NCBI RefSeq assembly: GCF_018417595.1
Contig: NZ_CP070982.1
Coordinates: forward strand, 4,143,001 to 4,207,000
DNA length: 64,000 nt
Source: Pseudomonas entomophila
GTDB taxonomy: Bacteria > Pseudomonadota > Gammaproteobacteria > Pseudomonadales > Pseudomonadaceae
Direction of reading: 5' to 3'
Under the pieces are notes generated by a model that saw only the letters and a list, made by a program, of their open reading frames with translations, ran no database searches and was not told the origin of the DNA. Each line of letters starts with the position of its first letter. Positions within the stretch are counted from its first letter, which is position 1. A program made the translations under genes and the position numbers. Below are positions 53,681 to 63,831 of this stretch, in pieces.

Positions 53681-56431
53681 TCAAGCCAACTGTTGGATCC
53701 AGGTGATGGACGACGGGCCGGCATCGTCGGACAGGTGATCCAGCGCCTTGCGACCATGGAAGACACCAGGCCACTGAGCATCCAGCACGTAGGCAGCTTC
53801 ACCGTCCAGCGCTGGCAGATCAGTGACGAGCAACTGCGCGCGGGGCGTCCAGACCACCATCAATCCTGCCTGGGCTACAGCCAAGCTCAAGCCGATACCG
53901 ACATCTCCAACAAGCGGCAGCCCCCCCACATGCTTGACAGTTTCACGGCTCACCATCAGACAGCCATCGGATACCGCGGCACAGCTGCGCACGGAAAGTG
54001 GCCAGCGTGCCTTGGTGGCATCCTCGAGCGACAGACGCTGCCAGGGTGCATGCACCCTGGGGCCGGCCAGCAATTCGAAACCTGCATGGGAAAGTGTTCC
54101 GTCAAGCGCCCACAGACCGGCACCGACAACCCCAATTTCAGGCCTCTGCGCCTCGTTCAGCAGCGACTCGATCCACGCTGGCGTGATCACCTGGCAGTTC
54201 GTCGACAATAACACCAGGTAATCACCGCGAGCCTCGTTGGCTGCCAACCCAAGCAGTTGCTGCCGGGTAGCACCCGCCTCGCCGATCACGACCCGCAGGC
54301 GGCTGCCAAACACCTGGAACGCCTCGGCCTGGGCAGCCGCAGACTGCTCGGGAAGAGCCAGCAAAACCTCATAGCGCGGATAGCGGGTCCGCTGGAAAAG
54401 ATCGGTAATCCATGCCGGATCGAACTCACCCGCAAGCACGATACTCACCAACGGTGTGGCGCTATGGCGGAAATTGATCGCCAGTCCTCCCGCCCCCTGA
54501 TCACTTATCTGGGCGCGATAGCCCAGCTGGGTGAGGTGGCGATTGAGAGTCTTGCGCGCCTCATCGGTGAATGCCGCGCACGGTTGCTGGCTGACCACCA
54601 GGTAGTCGTCCATGTGCGCCAGGCTGGCGACACCGCGATGCTCGACCAGGCGCAGCAACAGGTCATACTCCATGGCCTGCAGGGTAGCGCCATCATATCC
54701 CTCCAGCTCGAGCACAGCCTGGCGTCGCACCAGCCAGTGGCGGGCCATCAACCCCGGCTGACTACGCAGCAGGTCCAGATCACTGCCCGGTCGACGCACA
54801 GCGAACAGGCGCCCTTCGTCGTCACGCTGGACTTCGTCGGCGGCGATGGCCTGGCAGGCCGGCGCCTGGCCCAGTTCGACCGACAGGCGCAGCAAGCCGC
54901 CGGCCAGCAGCACGTCGCCCGCCTCGAGCAACATCAGCCACTCGCTCGGCAATTGCCGCACGACCTGGTTCAGGTGCGTTGCCCAGTTGCTTGCGGTGAC
55001 CTGGATAAAATGCAGAGTATCGCGCGGCGTGGTGATCGCCGGCGGCTTGCCCGCCTTGAGCACGACCAGCTTGAAATTGCGCACGCCACTGGCCAGCAGG
55101 CTGTCGAACGTCGCCTGCAGGGCCATGTTGTCGTTTTCCAGGTCAAGCACGACGAAGGCGATCTGCGGCGCCGGGTGGCTGGCCAGATGGCCCAGCACTC
55201 GTTGGCGCGCGGCTTGGTCCGGCGTGGCCGCATCGATCGCGGCGAGCACGCGACCCGATGGAGTCTTGCCCAACTGGTCGCGTGTTTCGATACCGGGCAC
55301 CTCGATCAGGCGGGCTATCCAGTCGCGCAGTTCCCGGGCCTGATTGGCGTTATCGGCGGCGGTCAGCGTCGACACAAGGCGCTGGCACACCTCGAAATTG
55401 AACAGCCCCAGGCTCATTGCCTGCCAGTAACGCATCTGCAGCGTCTCTTCAGTGTCGTTGGGGTGCACCATCAACAGGTCGCGCTGGCGAACCCAAGTGC
55501 CCTCCATTGCATGCTGATGGCGCTCGCCGGTCGGCCAGGCATGGCAAAAGAATTCCAGCTCGGTCAGGCGTTCGAACAGCGGGCCATTGTAGTAAGGCAT
55601 TTGCACGCACTGGCGTGGCTCGAACACGCGCTGCGGATCGTCGCTGATGCTTTTCCACGGCGAGGTGAACAGCAACGGCAGCGCCCCTTGGCTCCAGGTT
55701 TCGCGCACGAAGCGATTGAGCGCGGTGAAGCCGTCGTCACTGGCAAAGGCCCCCTGCTGCTCGCCATCCCACTGGCGCAGAATCCGCACCACCTGCACCA
55801 GGCGCTCTTCGCGGTCGGCCTGGGTCAGGGTGTCGGACACCGCCTCGCAGACCACGTCGGTCTGGTCGAGGTGGGCGACCTCGCCCTGCAGCAGGATGGC
55901 GCAGGCCAAGGCCACACGCCATCCCGCAGGGTCCAGGCCTTGCGGCAACCCGGCCAGCGCCGCCTGCAGGGTCGAGACACGCAGCACCGCGCGCCAGGCC
56001 TGCTGTTCGGCGCTGGCGTAATGGCGCAGGCGCTCCAGCGCACCCTGCCCGGCCTGCGCGGCGAACGGCGTGCCAACCTGGTGATAGCTCAGCTCACCGT
56101 TGCCGACCGTATAGGCCAGGGCATGCCCCTGCGCGGCTAAGGCCTGCGGCTGGGCCTTCAGGCAGCGGGCGGCGTTGTCCAGCGCTGCCGCCAGGACGAA
56201 GTCGGCATCCAGGGCCAGGCACACGAACGGCGTGCCGATCTGCGCCACGGCCGACAGCAGGCGCTCGCCCAGTTGGGCGCCCGACTCGCTGCCCTGCACC
56301 GGCTCCAGGCCAAGGCAAGGCACACCGGCCTGGCGATAGTAGTGGAGCGCGCGGGCGCGGTGATCTGCCTGGTCATGCCCCAGCAGGACAACGGTCACTT
56401 CGTTACGCGAGCCGATTGCAGTTTCGGTCAT
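53681..56431 (-). CDS. Large glycosyltransferase lacking the C-terminal GT4 module
   Basis: 916 aa. N-terminal about 1-300 starts EVTVVLLGHDQADHRARALHYY, similar to TIGR00180-type glycosyltransferases; middle about 400-640 and C-terminal about 660-880 have GT2-like segments (SIVLAGEFDPAWITDLFQ; GDYLVLLSTNCQVITPAWIESLLNEAQRPEIGVVGAGLWALDG). Compared with the 1179- and 1191-aa relatives it ends before the GT4-like domain. It follows the 1191-aa gene by 25 bp and is followed by non-coding DNA and a terminator. It may be a working two-module enzyme or a shortened copy. Confidence 0.8.
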   Translation of the reverse strand: MTETAIGSRNEVTVVLLGHDQADHRARALHYYRQAGVPCLGLEPVQGSESGAQLGERLLSAVAQIGTPFVCLALDADFVLAAALDNAARCLKAQPQALAAQGHALAYTVGNGELSYHQVGTPFAAQAGQGALERLRHYASAEQQAWRAVLRVSTLQAALAGLPQGLDPAGWRVALACAILLQGEVAHLDQTDVVCEAVSDTLTQADREERLVQVVRILRQWDGEQQGAFASDDGFTALNRFVRETWSQGALPLLFTSPWKSISDDPQRVFEPRQCVQMPYYNGPLFERLTELEFFCHAWPTGERHQHAMEGTWVRQRDLLMVHPNDTEETLQMRYWQAMSLGLFNFEVCQRLVSTLTAADNANQARELRDWIARLIEVPGIETRDQLGKTPSGRVLAAIDAATPDQAARQRVLGHLASHPAPQIAFVVLDLENDNMALQATFDSLLASGVRNFKLVVLKAGKPPAITTPRDTLHFIQVTASNWATHLNQVVRQLPSEWLMLLEAGDVLLAGGLLRLSVELGQAPACQAIAADEVQRDDEGRLFAVRRPGSDLDLLRSQPGLMARHWLVRRQAVLELEGYDGATLQAMEYDLLLRLVEHRGVASLAHMDDYLVVSQQPCAAFTDEARKTLNRHLTQLGYRAQISDQGAGGLAINFRHSATPLVSIVLAGEFDPAWITDLFQRTRYPRYEVLLALPEQSAAAQAEAFQVFGSRLRVVIGEAGATRQQLLGLAANEARGDYLVLLSTNCQVITPAWIESLLNEAQRPEIGVVGAGLWALDGTLSHAGFELLAGPRVHAPWQRLSLEDATKARWPLSVRSCAAVSDGCLMVSRETVKHVGGLPLVGDVGIGLSLAVAQAGLMVVWTPRAQLLVTDLPALDGEAAYVLDAQWPGVFHGRKALDHLSDDAGPSSITWIQQLA

Positions 56432-56456
56432 AAGGCACCTGTTCAGATTGTCGGTT

Positions 56457-59400
56457 TCAGTCAGCCAGCCAGGCGTTGGCCCAGTGCTGCAGATGGTGTT
56501 CGTTCAATACGTAGTCGCGCAGCACGGCTTCGCGCAGCGCATCCCCCTGGCGGTAGCTGGCCAGCGGATCGCTCAGGTGCATGCGGATCGCCTCCAGCCA
56601 TTGCTCGGTGGTGTTTTCGCGCACCCGGGTGCACGGCAGGTAGCCGGCATAGGCCTTGGTGTCGGTGCAAATCACCGGGAAACCGCACGCCCCGTACTCG
56701 AGCAGGCGCAGGTTGCTCTTGCAGTCGTTGAACAGGTTCTGCTCCAGCGGCGCCAGCGCCAGGTCGAGGTTGAGGCTGGCCAGCTTGCGCGGGTAATCGG
56801 TGAACGAGATGCCCGCATGGAACTCCTTGACGTAGGGCCGCAGGATCTCCGGGCACATGCCGAAGAACACCCAGTCGACCTCCCCGGCCAGGGTCTTGAT
56901 CACTTCCAGCAGCAGCTCCAGGTCACCGCGGTGGCTGGTGCCCCCCGCCCAGCCGACCCGTGGCCGCGCGCTGCTCTGGCGCTGGCTGACCAGCCCCGTC
57001 CACAACGGCGCGGCGAGCATGTTGGGCACCACGCGGATGTCCTGGTGCATGCTCGACAGGGCGTCGGCCAACGGCTCGGTGGACACCACCACCCGGTCGC
57101 ACAGGGAAATGGCGCGGCCGACCAGTTCACGTATGTTGCTCGGCATGTTGCGCGCGTGGTCGTTCTTCTTCGGTGGCTCGATGATGTAGTCATCCAGCTC
57201 GTAGATGCGCCGCGCGTTGGAGAAACGTTTGTACTGCTCGATATCCTTGACGTTCGCCGGCGTGTAGCGGCACTGCAGGATCATCACGTCGGGCTTTTCC
57301 CGCTCGAGCTCGACCAGCCCCGGGGCGCTGAAGTCGATTCGCCCCTGGATCCATCCCCCCTGCTCCAGGTCGGTGAACGGCTGAACCACACGATATTGCC
57401 CGGTCGCGTTGGTGCTGCTGGGCAGCGCCAGTACCGACGGCATGGCGCGGGCGATGAACGGGTCCCAGCCACCACGCAGGCCTGGCTCGAAATTGAAGTT
57501 CGGCAGTTTCAGGCTGAGGTGGCGGTTGTAGGCCGGGTCGAGCGCGATCCACGCCATCCAGCGCTCGTGCAGCAGGTCGCGGTCTGCTTGCAGGTCCGGC
57601 TTCGTGGCCTGCTCGACCGGGGGCGCCGGCAAGCGGGCCACCCGCGAGAACGGCGTCCACACCGAGAGGTAGCCCGCCGTGCGCGCGCGCAGGCACAGGT
57701 CGGCATCGAACAGCGAGCCTTGCAGGTTGGCCGCGTCCAGCCCACCCAGCTCGGCGAACAGGTCACGCCGCACCAGCAGGCAGTCGAGGCTCAGCGCGCT
57801 CCAGTTCTGCACCAGGCGCAGGCGATTCATGTAGCCATCCGCGCTCGTCGCACAACCGAGGAACGGGCTGCCTGCCGTCCCTTGCATGCCCAGCACCAGG
57901 CCGGCGGAAACGATCGTGCCTTTGTCGTCGAACAGCTTGGGGCCAACCAAGCCGACCTCCGGACGCTGCCCCAGGTGCATCAGCTCGGCGAGCCACTGGT
58001 CGTCGAACAGCACGCAGCCGGCATCCAGCAGCAGCAGGTAGTCGCCACGGGCCTGCAGGCTGCCTTCGTTGAGGCTCTGGGCCAGCCCCTGGGCGGCCAC
58101 CTCGACCACTCGCAGTTGATCGCTGCCCAACCCTTGCAACCCGGCCAGCCAGCCACGCACCTCGGCCGGAGTGTCGGCACTGGCGATCAGCAGCACCTCG
58201 AAGTCACGGTACGCCGTGCTCGCGAGCAGCGACTCGACGCAGCGTGTCAGCACCGCCAGGTCGGCACCGGCATGGATGAGGATCGACACACCGGCGGCCT
58301 GCGCATGGTGATAGGTGACCCGGGTCATCATGCTGCCTTCGATGCCGGCCACTTCGGCCTCCACGCCCAGGCGCCGCAGGTGGGCCTCCACCACACGCGG
58401 TGCCTGGGCGTGCCCACTCGGCTCGGCGAGCCAGTCGGCGTAGCTGCACTGGCACTGCACGAGCACTTCGGCGATATGGTCCACCACCTGCAGGCCATGG
58501 GCCTCGACCAGCCGCCACAGCAGATCGTGGGGCGCCAGGCCGTCGAAACCCACGTCGAAACCACCCAGCTCGCGCAACGCCGCGCACTTGAACGCCAGCA
58601 AGCGGCCGACGTAGGGCAGGCTGCGCATCAGGTCGAGGTTGAAGTCCGGCTTGAAGATCGGCGCCGAGGGCGCGAGGTTGTCGTTGCTGCCCTCATCGAG
58701 GTACAGGCACAGGCCCTCGCCCCGCAGCGCCATGCGCTCGGCCATGATCACCAGGGCGTGGGTGTGCAGGCGATCCCCCGCCTGCAACAGGAACAGCCAA
58801 TCAGCCTGGCCATCAGCGACAAGCCACTGGTTGAGCAGGTCGAAACCGGCGCCGCGACGCGTCAGGTAGCGCACGTTGTCCCGCACCACCGGCTCGAAGC
58901 CCTCGGGCACGAGCACCAGGATGCAGCGGGCCGGGAAGGATTGCTGGGCGAGGCTGTCCAGGGTGACGCGCAAGGCCTTTTCATCGCCGTCCCGGCAGGA
59001 CACCACCGCCGCGATGCGCGGCTGGCTGGGCCATTGTTCGATGCGCTTGGGCAGCAGGCGCTCCTGCCCCGCAGACAGGCGACGGTACTCCAGCCACTCG
59101 GCGTACAGCTCGTCGAAACTCAGGCTGAGGGTGCCGACCTGCTGGTTGAAGTTGGCCATCTGCGCGGTGAACAGTCGGCGAAGATCGAGTTCGTCCCATT
59201 TCTGCCCCGGGTCGGCGACGTAGTCGGCCAACGGCAGGTAGCGTACCCAGCCCTCGGCCGGCGCGGCCTCGCCGGTACGCCCCTGGAGCATCTGCAGCAG
59301 CCAGTCGGTCTCGGCATCGAACACCTTGACCATGCTGCTCTGGTGGCTCAGGCGCCCTGGGTGCACGCGCTCCAGGCTCAACACCTGGTCCAGGCTGCAC

Positions 59401-60032
59401 AAGTGCCCGCGGCGCAGCAGGCAGGCGTAGAGCGCCAGGTCCAGGCGTGCGGCAAACCCCTGCCCCTCCTGTACCAGGGTCGGCAAGTACGCCTCGACCT
59501 GCGCGCGACGCAGCAGTGCGTGGCTGAGCCCACCGAACAGATTGACGCCGTTGTCGGAGATACCTTCCAGCAAGTCGTTGCCGTTGAGCACCGCACTGCA
59601 CATGGAGATGACGAAGTTCAGCGAGCGCGACGGCAACAGGACGTCATCGGCGGCGCACAGCAGACGCTGGCAGATGACCATGCTGACCTGCGGCAAGTCG
59701 CCCAGCATCGCGGCCTGCTGGCTGATGCACGCTCCGAACAGCGTGTCGTCGTCACAGAGGAACTTGATGAACTCGCCGGACGACTGCTCCAGGCACGCCA
59801 GCAGGTTGCGGGCAAACCCTTGCCGCACCGGGTTGCGCACGTAACGCACAGGCACCGTGGTGGCGGCACGCAGTTCGTCGCAGATCGCCTCGACCTGCGC
59901 ATCCGGGCTGTCGTCGCAGACGATGACCTCCAGGCTCGCGTAGTCCTGGGCAATCGCGCTGGCCAGCGTGCTGCGGAAGAATTCGGGGTTGTACGCAGGG
60001 ATGGCGATACTGACGAGGGGTTGGGCGCTCAC
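56457..60032 (-). CDS. Large modular glycosyltransferase (flagellin glycosylation, Fgt-like)
   Basis: 1191 aa. Module 1 (1-230): GT2 domain with classic PLVSIAIPAYNPEFF and FIKFLCDDDTLF (DXD). Module 2 (about 335-560 and 590-830): GT2-like (VSILIHAGADLAVLTRCVESLLAS; GDYLLLLDAGCVLFDDQWL). Module 3 (about 870-1191): GT4-like (ARPRVGWAGGTSHRGDLELLLE; LALAPLEQNLFNDCKSNLRLLEYGACGFPVIC). Size and modules match the flagellin glycosyltransferases of P. syringae. It lies 159 bp after flgL, without a clear terminator between, so it may be expressed with flgK-flgL. Confidence 0.85.
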   Translation of the reverse strand: MSAQPLVSIAIPAYNPEFFRSTLASAIAQDYASLEVIVCDDSPDAQVEAICDELRAATTVPVRYVRNPVRQGFARNLLACLEQSSGEFIKFLCDDDTLFGACISQQAAMLGDLPQVSMVICQRLLCAADDVLLPSRSLNFVISMCSAVLNGNDLLEGISDNGVNLFGGLSHALLRRAQVEAYLPTLVQEGQGFAARLDLALYACLLRRGHLCSLDQVLSLERVHPGRLSHQSSMVKVFDAETDWLLQMLQGRTGEAAPAEGWVRYLPLADYVADPGQKWDELDLRRLFTAQMANFNQQVGTLSLSFDELYAEWLEYRRLSAGQERLLPKRIEQWPSQPRIAAVVSCRDGDEKALRVTLDSLAQQSFPARCILVLVPEGFEPVVRDNVRYLTRRGAGFDLLNQWLVADGQADWLFLLQAGDRLHTHALVIMAERMALRGEGLCLYLDEGSNDNLAPSAPIFKPDFNLDLMRSLPYVGRLLAFKCAALRELGGFDVGFDGLAPHDLLWRLVEAHGLQVVDHIAEVLVQCQCSYADWLAEPSGHAQAPRVVEAHLRRLGVEAEVAGIEGSMMTRVTYHHAQAAGVSILIHAGADLAVLTRCVESLLASTAYRDFEVLLIASADTPAEVRGWLAGLQGLGSDQLRVVEVAAQGLAQSLNEGSLQARGDYLLLLDAGCVLFDDQWLAELMHLGQRPEVGLVGPKLFDDKGTIVSAGLVLGMQGTAGSPFLGCATSADGYMNRLRLVQNWSALSLDCLLVRRDLFAELGGLDAANLQGSLFDADLCLRARTAGYLSVWTPFSRVARLPAPPVEQATKPDLQADRDLLHERWMAWIALDPAYNRHLSLKLPNFNFEPGLRGGWDPFIARAMPSVLALPSSTNATGQYRVVQPFTDLEQGGWIQGRIDFSAPGLVELEREKPDVMILQCRYTPANVKDIEQYKRFSNARRIYELDDYIIEPPKKNDHARNMPSNIRELVGRAISLCDRVVVSTEPLADALSSMHQDIRVVPNMLAAPLWTGLVSQRQSSARPRVGWAGGTSHRGDLELLLEVIKTLAGEVDWVFFGMCPEILRPYVKEFHAGISFTDYPRKLASLNLDLALAPLEQNLFNDCKSNLRLLEYGACGFPVICTDTKAYAGYLPCTRVRENTTEQWLEAIRMHLSDPLASYRQGDALREAVLRDYVLNEHHLQHWANAWLAD

Positions 60033-60191
60033 GGGTACTCACTCAAAGCAATTGATCGATGCCGCCTGGCTCGCCCCTGCCCCGGTCCGGCATCCTGCCA
60101 TGGCCGGTGCCATGGCCGAGCCGCCTCGCCTACCAGCAGGGAGCGAGGCGACCCTTGCGGGTGATCACCCCGCTTGGCACGGCATCGTGAA

Positions 60192-61760
60192 TCAGATGTA
60201 GTTGACCAGCGACAGGCCGGCGATCTTGGCGTAGGACTGCATGGAGGCCTGGAGCATGTTGGTCTGCATCTGCAGGCGCAACATCACGGTCGCCGGGTCG
60301 ACTTCGCGGATCGAGCTCTGGGTCTTGGTGTTCTCGGTACCCAACGCCTCGTTGGTCTCGGCCTGGATGTCCAAGGCCTGGCCACGGCCACCGATGGCGC
60401 TGATCGACGAGGTCACCTGGTTGGTCGCACTGGCGACGTTGCCGATTGCTGAGTCCAGCGAGGCCAGGAAGTTCTGGCGAGCTGCCGGGTCCTTGTCCAT
60501 CGGCACCGACAGCGCGGTGCGCAGCTGGCTGATGGTCTGCAGGATGTTCTGGGTCTGGTGGGTGTCCACCTGGACGCCGAACGAGTCGCCCGCGGCCGGC
60601 GCGCCGGACAGCTGGAAGCTCACCCCGGATGCCGTGGCCGTGGTGCCGGACAGCGTGCCGGTGGAGATCGGCCGGCTGTTGGCCGACATCGGCGCCGAGT
60701 ACAGCTCGAAGTCGGTCGGGCTGGTGAACTTGAGCACCGCGCCACCGCCCGGGAACGAGGCGTTGTATTGGGTCTGGTTGGTGATGCTGGCGCCGCTGAC
60801 CTGGGTCGACGAGCTGTTGCCCGGGCTGCGGCTGCCGGTAATGGTGTCAGGCTTGGACCCCAGCGAGAACGAGTGGCCGGCGATGGCGGCGTCCGGGTTG
60901 GCTTCGTCGCCCGGTTTGAAATCGATCTTCAGACGCAGGTCGACGCCACGGAAGGAAATCGAGGTGTTCACGCCTTTCGGGTCGAAGTTACCGCCCTGGC
61001 TGGCCTCCAGCGTCACGTCGTTGCCACTGGCGTCGAGGATCTTGTACTGGGTGCTGCTGGTGAACTGGACACTGTACGGCTCGCCACTGCGGAAGCGGTC
61101 GTTGTAGGCGACACTGCCGGACACCTGGCCATTGGACAGGCTGACACGGCCATCGTCCACGGCGGGCGAAGTGAGCTTGGTCTGGCTGCGGCTGGTGTTC
61201 AGTGCCTGCTCGAACGCGTCGTAGCCGGTCTCGTTGGCCGCCAGGCTGAGCATGTCACCCACCTGCAGTTTCAGCTGGCTCTGGTCGCCCTGGTAGCTGT
61301 AGGAACCATCACTGTTGCGCACATACGGCTGGGTATCGCCCTTGGAGCCGGAGAACAGGTACTTGCCGTTCTCGTCCTTGCTGTTCATCAACGAGAACAG
61401 CTGCTCTTCCAGCGCCGCCAGCTCGGAGGCGTTGGCCTTGCGGTCGGCGTCGGTGAAGCCGGCGTTGCCGGAGGTAACCGCCAGCTCGTTGACCCGCTGC
61501 ATCACGGCGCCGATCGCGTTGAGCGTGCTTTCGCTGGTGCCCAGGGCGTTGCGCACGTTGGTGATGTTGCCCTTGTACTGGTCGAGCATGTTCTGCTGCT
61601 GCTCGAGCTGCAGCAGGCGCGCGGCCCCCACCGGATCGTCGGCGGCGGTACGCACGCGGATGCCGTCGCTGGACTGCTCCTGGCTCTTGACTGTGTTGGC
61701 GAGGCCGCGCTGGTAGTTGGCGCTGCTGCTGTTGTAGAACTGCGAAGTGGAGATGCGCAT
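60192..61760 (-). CDS. flgL: Hook-filament junction protein FlgL (HAP3)
   Basis: 522 aa; conserved N-terminus (MRISTSQFYNSSSANYQRGL) and C-terminus (VDPATVMLRLQMQTNMLQASMQSYAKIAGLSLVNYI, flagellin-like helix). Middle part is a long Ser/Thr/Gly-rich insertion, longer than in enteric FlgL. Joins hook to filament. Thirteen bp after flgK. Confidence 0.96.
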   Translation of the reverse strand: MRISTSQFYNSSSANYQRGLANTVKSQEQSSDGIRVRTAADDPVGAARLLQLEQQQNMLDQYKGNITNVRNALGTSESTLNAIGAVMQRVNELAVTSGNAGFTDADRKANASELAALEEQLFSLMNSKDENGKYLFSGSKGDTQPYVRNSDGSYSYQGDQSQLKLQVGDMLSLAANETGYDAFEQALNTSRSQTKLTSPAVDDGRVSLSNGQVSGSVAYNDRFRSGEPYSVQFTSSTQYKILDASGNDVTLEASQGGNFDPKGVNTSISFRGVDLRLKIDFKPGDEANPDAAIAGHSFSLGSKPDTITGSRSPGNSSSTQVSGASITNQTQYNASFPGGGAVLKFTSPTDFELYSAPMSANSRPISTGTLSGTTATASGVSFQLSGAPAAGDSFGVQVDTHQTQNILQTISQLRTALSVPMDKDPAARQNFLASLDSAIGNVASATNQVTSSISAIGGRGQALDIQAETNEALGTENTKTQSSIREVDPATVMLRLQMQTNMLQASMQSYAKIAGLSLVNYI

Positions 61761-61773
61761 GATCTACGGCTCC

Positions 61774-63819
61774 TTAAAGACTGTTGATCAAAGTGGCGAA
61801 GGTTTCCTGGGCCGCCTTGATGATCTGCGACGACGCGGTGTAGTACTGCTGGAACTTGACCAGGTTGCCGACCTCTTCGTCGACCGACACACCGGACGCG
61901 GTATTGCGGCTGTTCAACGCCGAGGATTGCAGGGCATTGGTGGCATCGGCGTCCATGGTGGCCTGGGAGGCCTTGCCACCGACATTCGACACCAGCTTGG
62001 CGTAGGCATCGGTCATGCTGATGCCCTTGCCGTCGGCACCCACCTCGACCGTGGACTTGGTCTGCAGGCCGATCACCGATTGAGCGTTGCGGTTGTCCGC
62101 CGAGCCGGAACCGGTCAACGAGACGGTGAAGCTGTCACCGTTCTTCGGTGCGCCGGCAATGTCCATCTCGAAATTGAATTTCTTCTGGACGCCAGCGCCG
62201 TCATTGATCGGGTTGCCGCTGCCATCGACCATTGGCACGGACAGCTGCAGCTTGTTGTTCTGGCCGGGAATGATGGTGCCGCTGCCGATGTTGTTGCCCT
62301 GGGCGTCGTACATCGTGTAGGCCTGGGGCGACGTCTCGTTGCCGAACACCAGCTTGACCGGGGTCGAGTACTTCAGGCCAGTCTGCAGCTCGCTGCGCTG
62401 GGCAGCGTTGTAGATGTCCAGCTTGGACGTCAGCGTGGGCTGGGTGATTTGCCCCGTGCCCTTGTTACCCGAACCGCTGACGGCGGTCAGGGGTGCGGCG
62501 AATGCCAGGCGCTTGGGGTCGGTGAGCGTCGATTCGATGGTCCCGGCGGCGTTGCGCGTCGGGGTGATCTTGAAGCTGTCGCCGACACTGGGGGCGCCGC
62601 CATTGAGCGCCAGGCTGAAACCATCGATCACCGGCGGTGGGTTGGTGCTGAGGTCGAAGTTGCCCATGTCGGTGCCGTCAGGCAGCCGACGCACGTTGTA
62701 GCCGGTGGCGCTGGTGAAGGTCACCTGGTAGTCGTTGGTCGACAGCTTGCCGGTGTCCTTGATGGTCACGTTGAGGTTGCCGGTGGCCGGGTTGTTGCCC
62801 AGCTTGGGCACGCTGCGCTCGCTGATGGCCTTGGCACTGTTGATGTCGCCGAACAGCAGCGCACCGAACTCACCGTTCTTGTCGATACCCTGGGCCAGCT
62901 GGCTGTTGATGGCGTCGGACACCACCAGGGCCACCCGCCCCAGTTCGTTCAGGGCCGGGTCGAGGGTGTCCTTGCGGTAGCGGATCAGGCCGCCCATCTC
63001 GCCACCGGTGGCGCTGTTGGTGATGTCCATCTTGGTGCTGCCGCGGTTGAGCACCAGGCTCATGCGCGTCGGGTCAGTCGGGCTGGGCGCCGTTTCCAAC
63101 GTCTGTGTGCCGGTACCCAGCACCAGCGACTGGCCGTTCTTCAGGTAGATGTCGTAGTTGCCTTCACGCTCGACCACGTCCACGCCGATCAGCTTGTTCA
63201 ACTCGCGCACCGCACCGTCGCGCTGGTCCAGCAGGTCGTTGGGCTGGCCGGTGATGGCGCTCATCTTCACGATCTGCTGGTTGTAGTCAGCGATGGTGGA
63301 AGTGAGCTTGTTCACCTGGTCGGCGATCGACTTCATGTTCGAATTGATGTTGCTGTTCTGCTGGTTCATCTGCGCCGACAAGGCGTTGAAGCGCTTGGCG
63401 AGGGTCTGCGCGCTGGTCAGCAGCAACTGGCGGGAAGCATCTTCGGTGGGCTTGGCCGAAGCGTCCTGGGCGGCGGTGAAGAAGCTCTTCAACGCGGCGG
63501 TGATGCCGGTATCGTTACCGTACAGGGCCTTGTCCAGCGGCGTGACCTGGTCGAGATACGAGGAGGCATCGGCGGACAGCGAGGTGGTGGTACGCAGCTG
63601 GTTCTCGAGGAACGAGTTGTACACCCGGCGCACGTCGGCCAGCGTGGTGCCAGTGCCGATGAACACCTGGCCGGTCTGTTGGCTACCCTTGGTCTTCTGG
63701 ACGATCTGCTGGCGAGAGTAGCTTTCGACATCGGCGTTGGCGATGTTGTTACCCAGGGTGTACATCCCGGACTGGGCGGCACCCAGGCCCGACATACCGA
63801 TATTGATCAAACTCGCCAT
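61774..63819 (-). CDS. flgK: Hook-filament junction protein FlgK (HAP1)
   Basis: 681 aa; typical N-terminal rod/hook motif (SLINIGMSGLGAAQSGMYTLGNNIANADVESYSRQ) and C-terminal helix (EEVGNLVKFQQYYTASSQIIKAAQETFATLINSL). First junction protein after the hook; its export needs FlgN (not in window). Twelve bp separate it from flgJ. Confidence 0.97.
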   Translation of the reverse strand: MASLINIGMSGLGAAQSGMYTLGNNIANADVESYSRQQIVQKTKGSQQTGQVFIGTGTTLADVRRVYNSFLENQLRTTTSLSADASSYLDQVTPLDKALYGNDTGITAALKSFFTAAQDASAKPTEDASRQLLLTSAQTLAKRFNALSAQMNQQNSNINSNMKSIADQVNKLTSTIADYNQQIVKMSAITGQPNDLLDQRDGAVRELNKLIGVDVVEREGNYDIYLKNGQSLVLGTGTQTLETAPSPTDPTRMSLVLNRGSTKMDITNSATGGEMGGLIRYRKDTLDPALNELGRVALVVSDAINSQLAQGIDKNGEFGALLFGDINSAKAISERSVPKLGNNPATGNLNVTIKDTGKLSTNDYQVTFTSATGYNVRRLPDGTDMGNFDLSTNPPPVIDGFSLALNGGAPSVGDSFKITPTRNAAGTIESTLTDPKRLAFAAPLTAVSGSGNKGTGQITQPTLTSKLDIYNAAQRSELQTGLKYSTPVKLVFGNETSPQAYTMYDAQGNNIGSGTIIPGQNNKLQLSVPMVDGSGNPINDGAGVQKKFNFEMDIAGAPKNGDSFTVSLTGSGSADNRNAQSVIGLQTKSTVEVGADGKGISMTDAYAKLVSNVGGKASQATMDADATNALQSSALNSRNTASGVSVDEEVGNLVKFQQYYTASSQIIKAAQETFATLINSL

Positions 63820-63831
63820 GGTTCCCTGCCC

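Noticed and set aside
60122..60152. Inverted repeat GCCTCGC...GCGAGGC between flgL and the 1191-aa glycosyltransferase as a terminator
   Set aside because: Loop is long and no T-run follows on the minus strand, so I do not call it a terminator.
56448..60164. 1238-aa plus-strand open frame opposite the large glycosyltransferase
   Set aside because: Also a GC-driven shadow, rich in His/Gln/Arg repeats; the minus-strand frame has clear GT2 and GT4 motifs and a proper position between genes.
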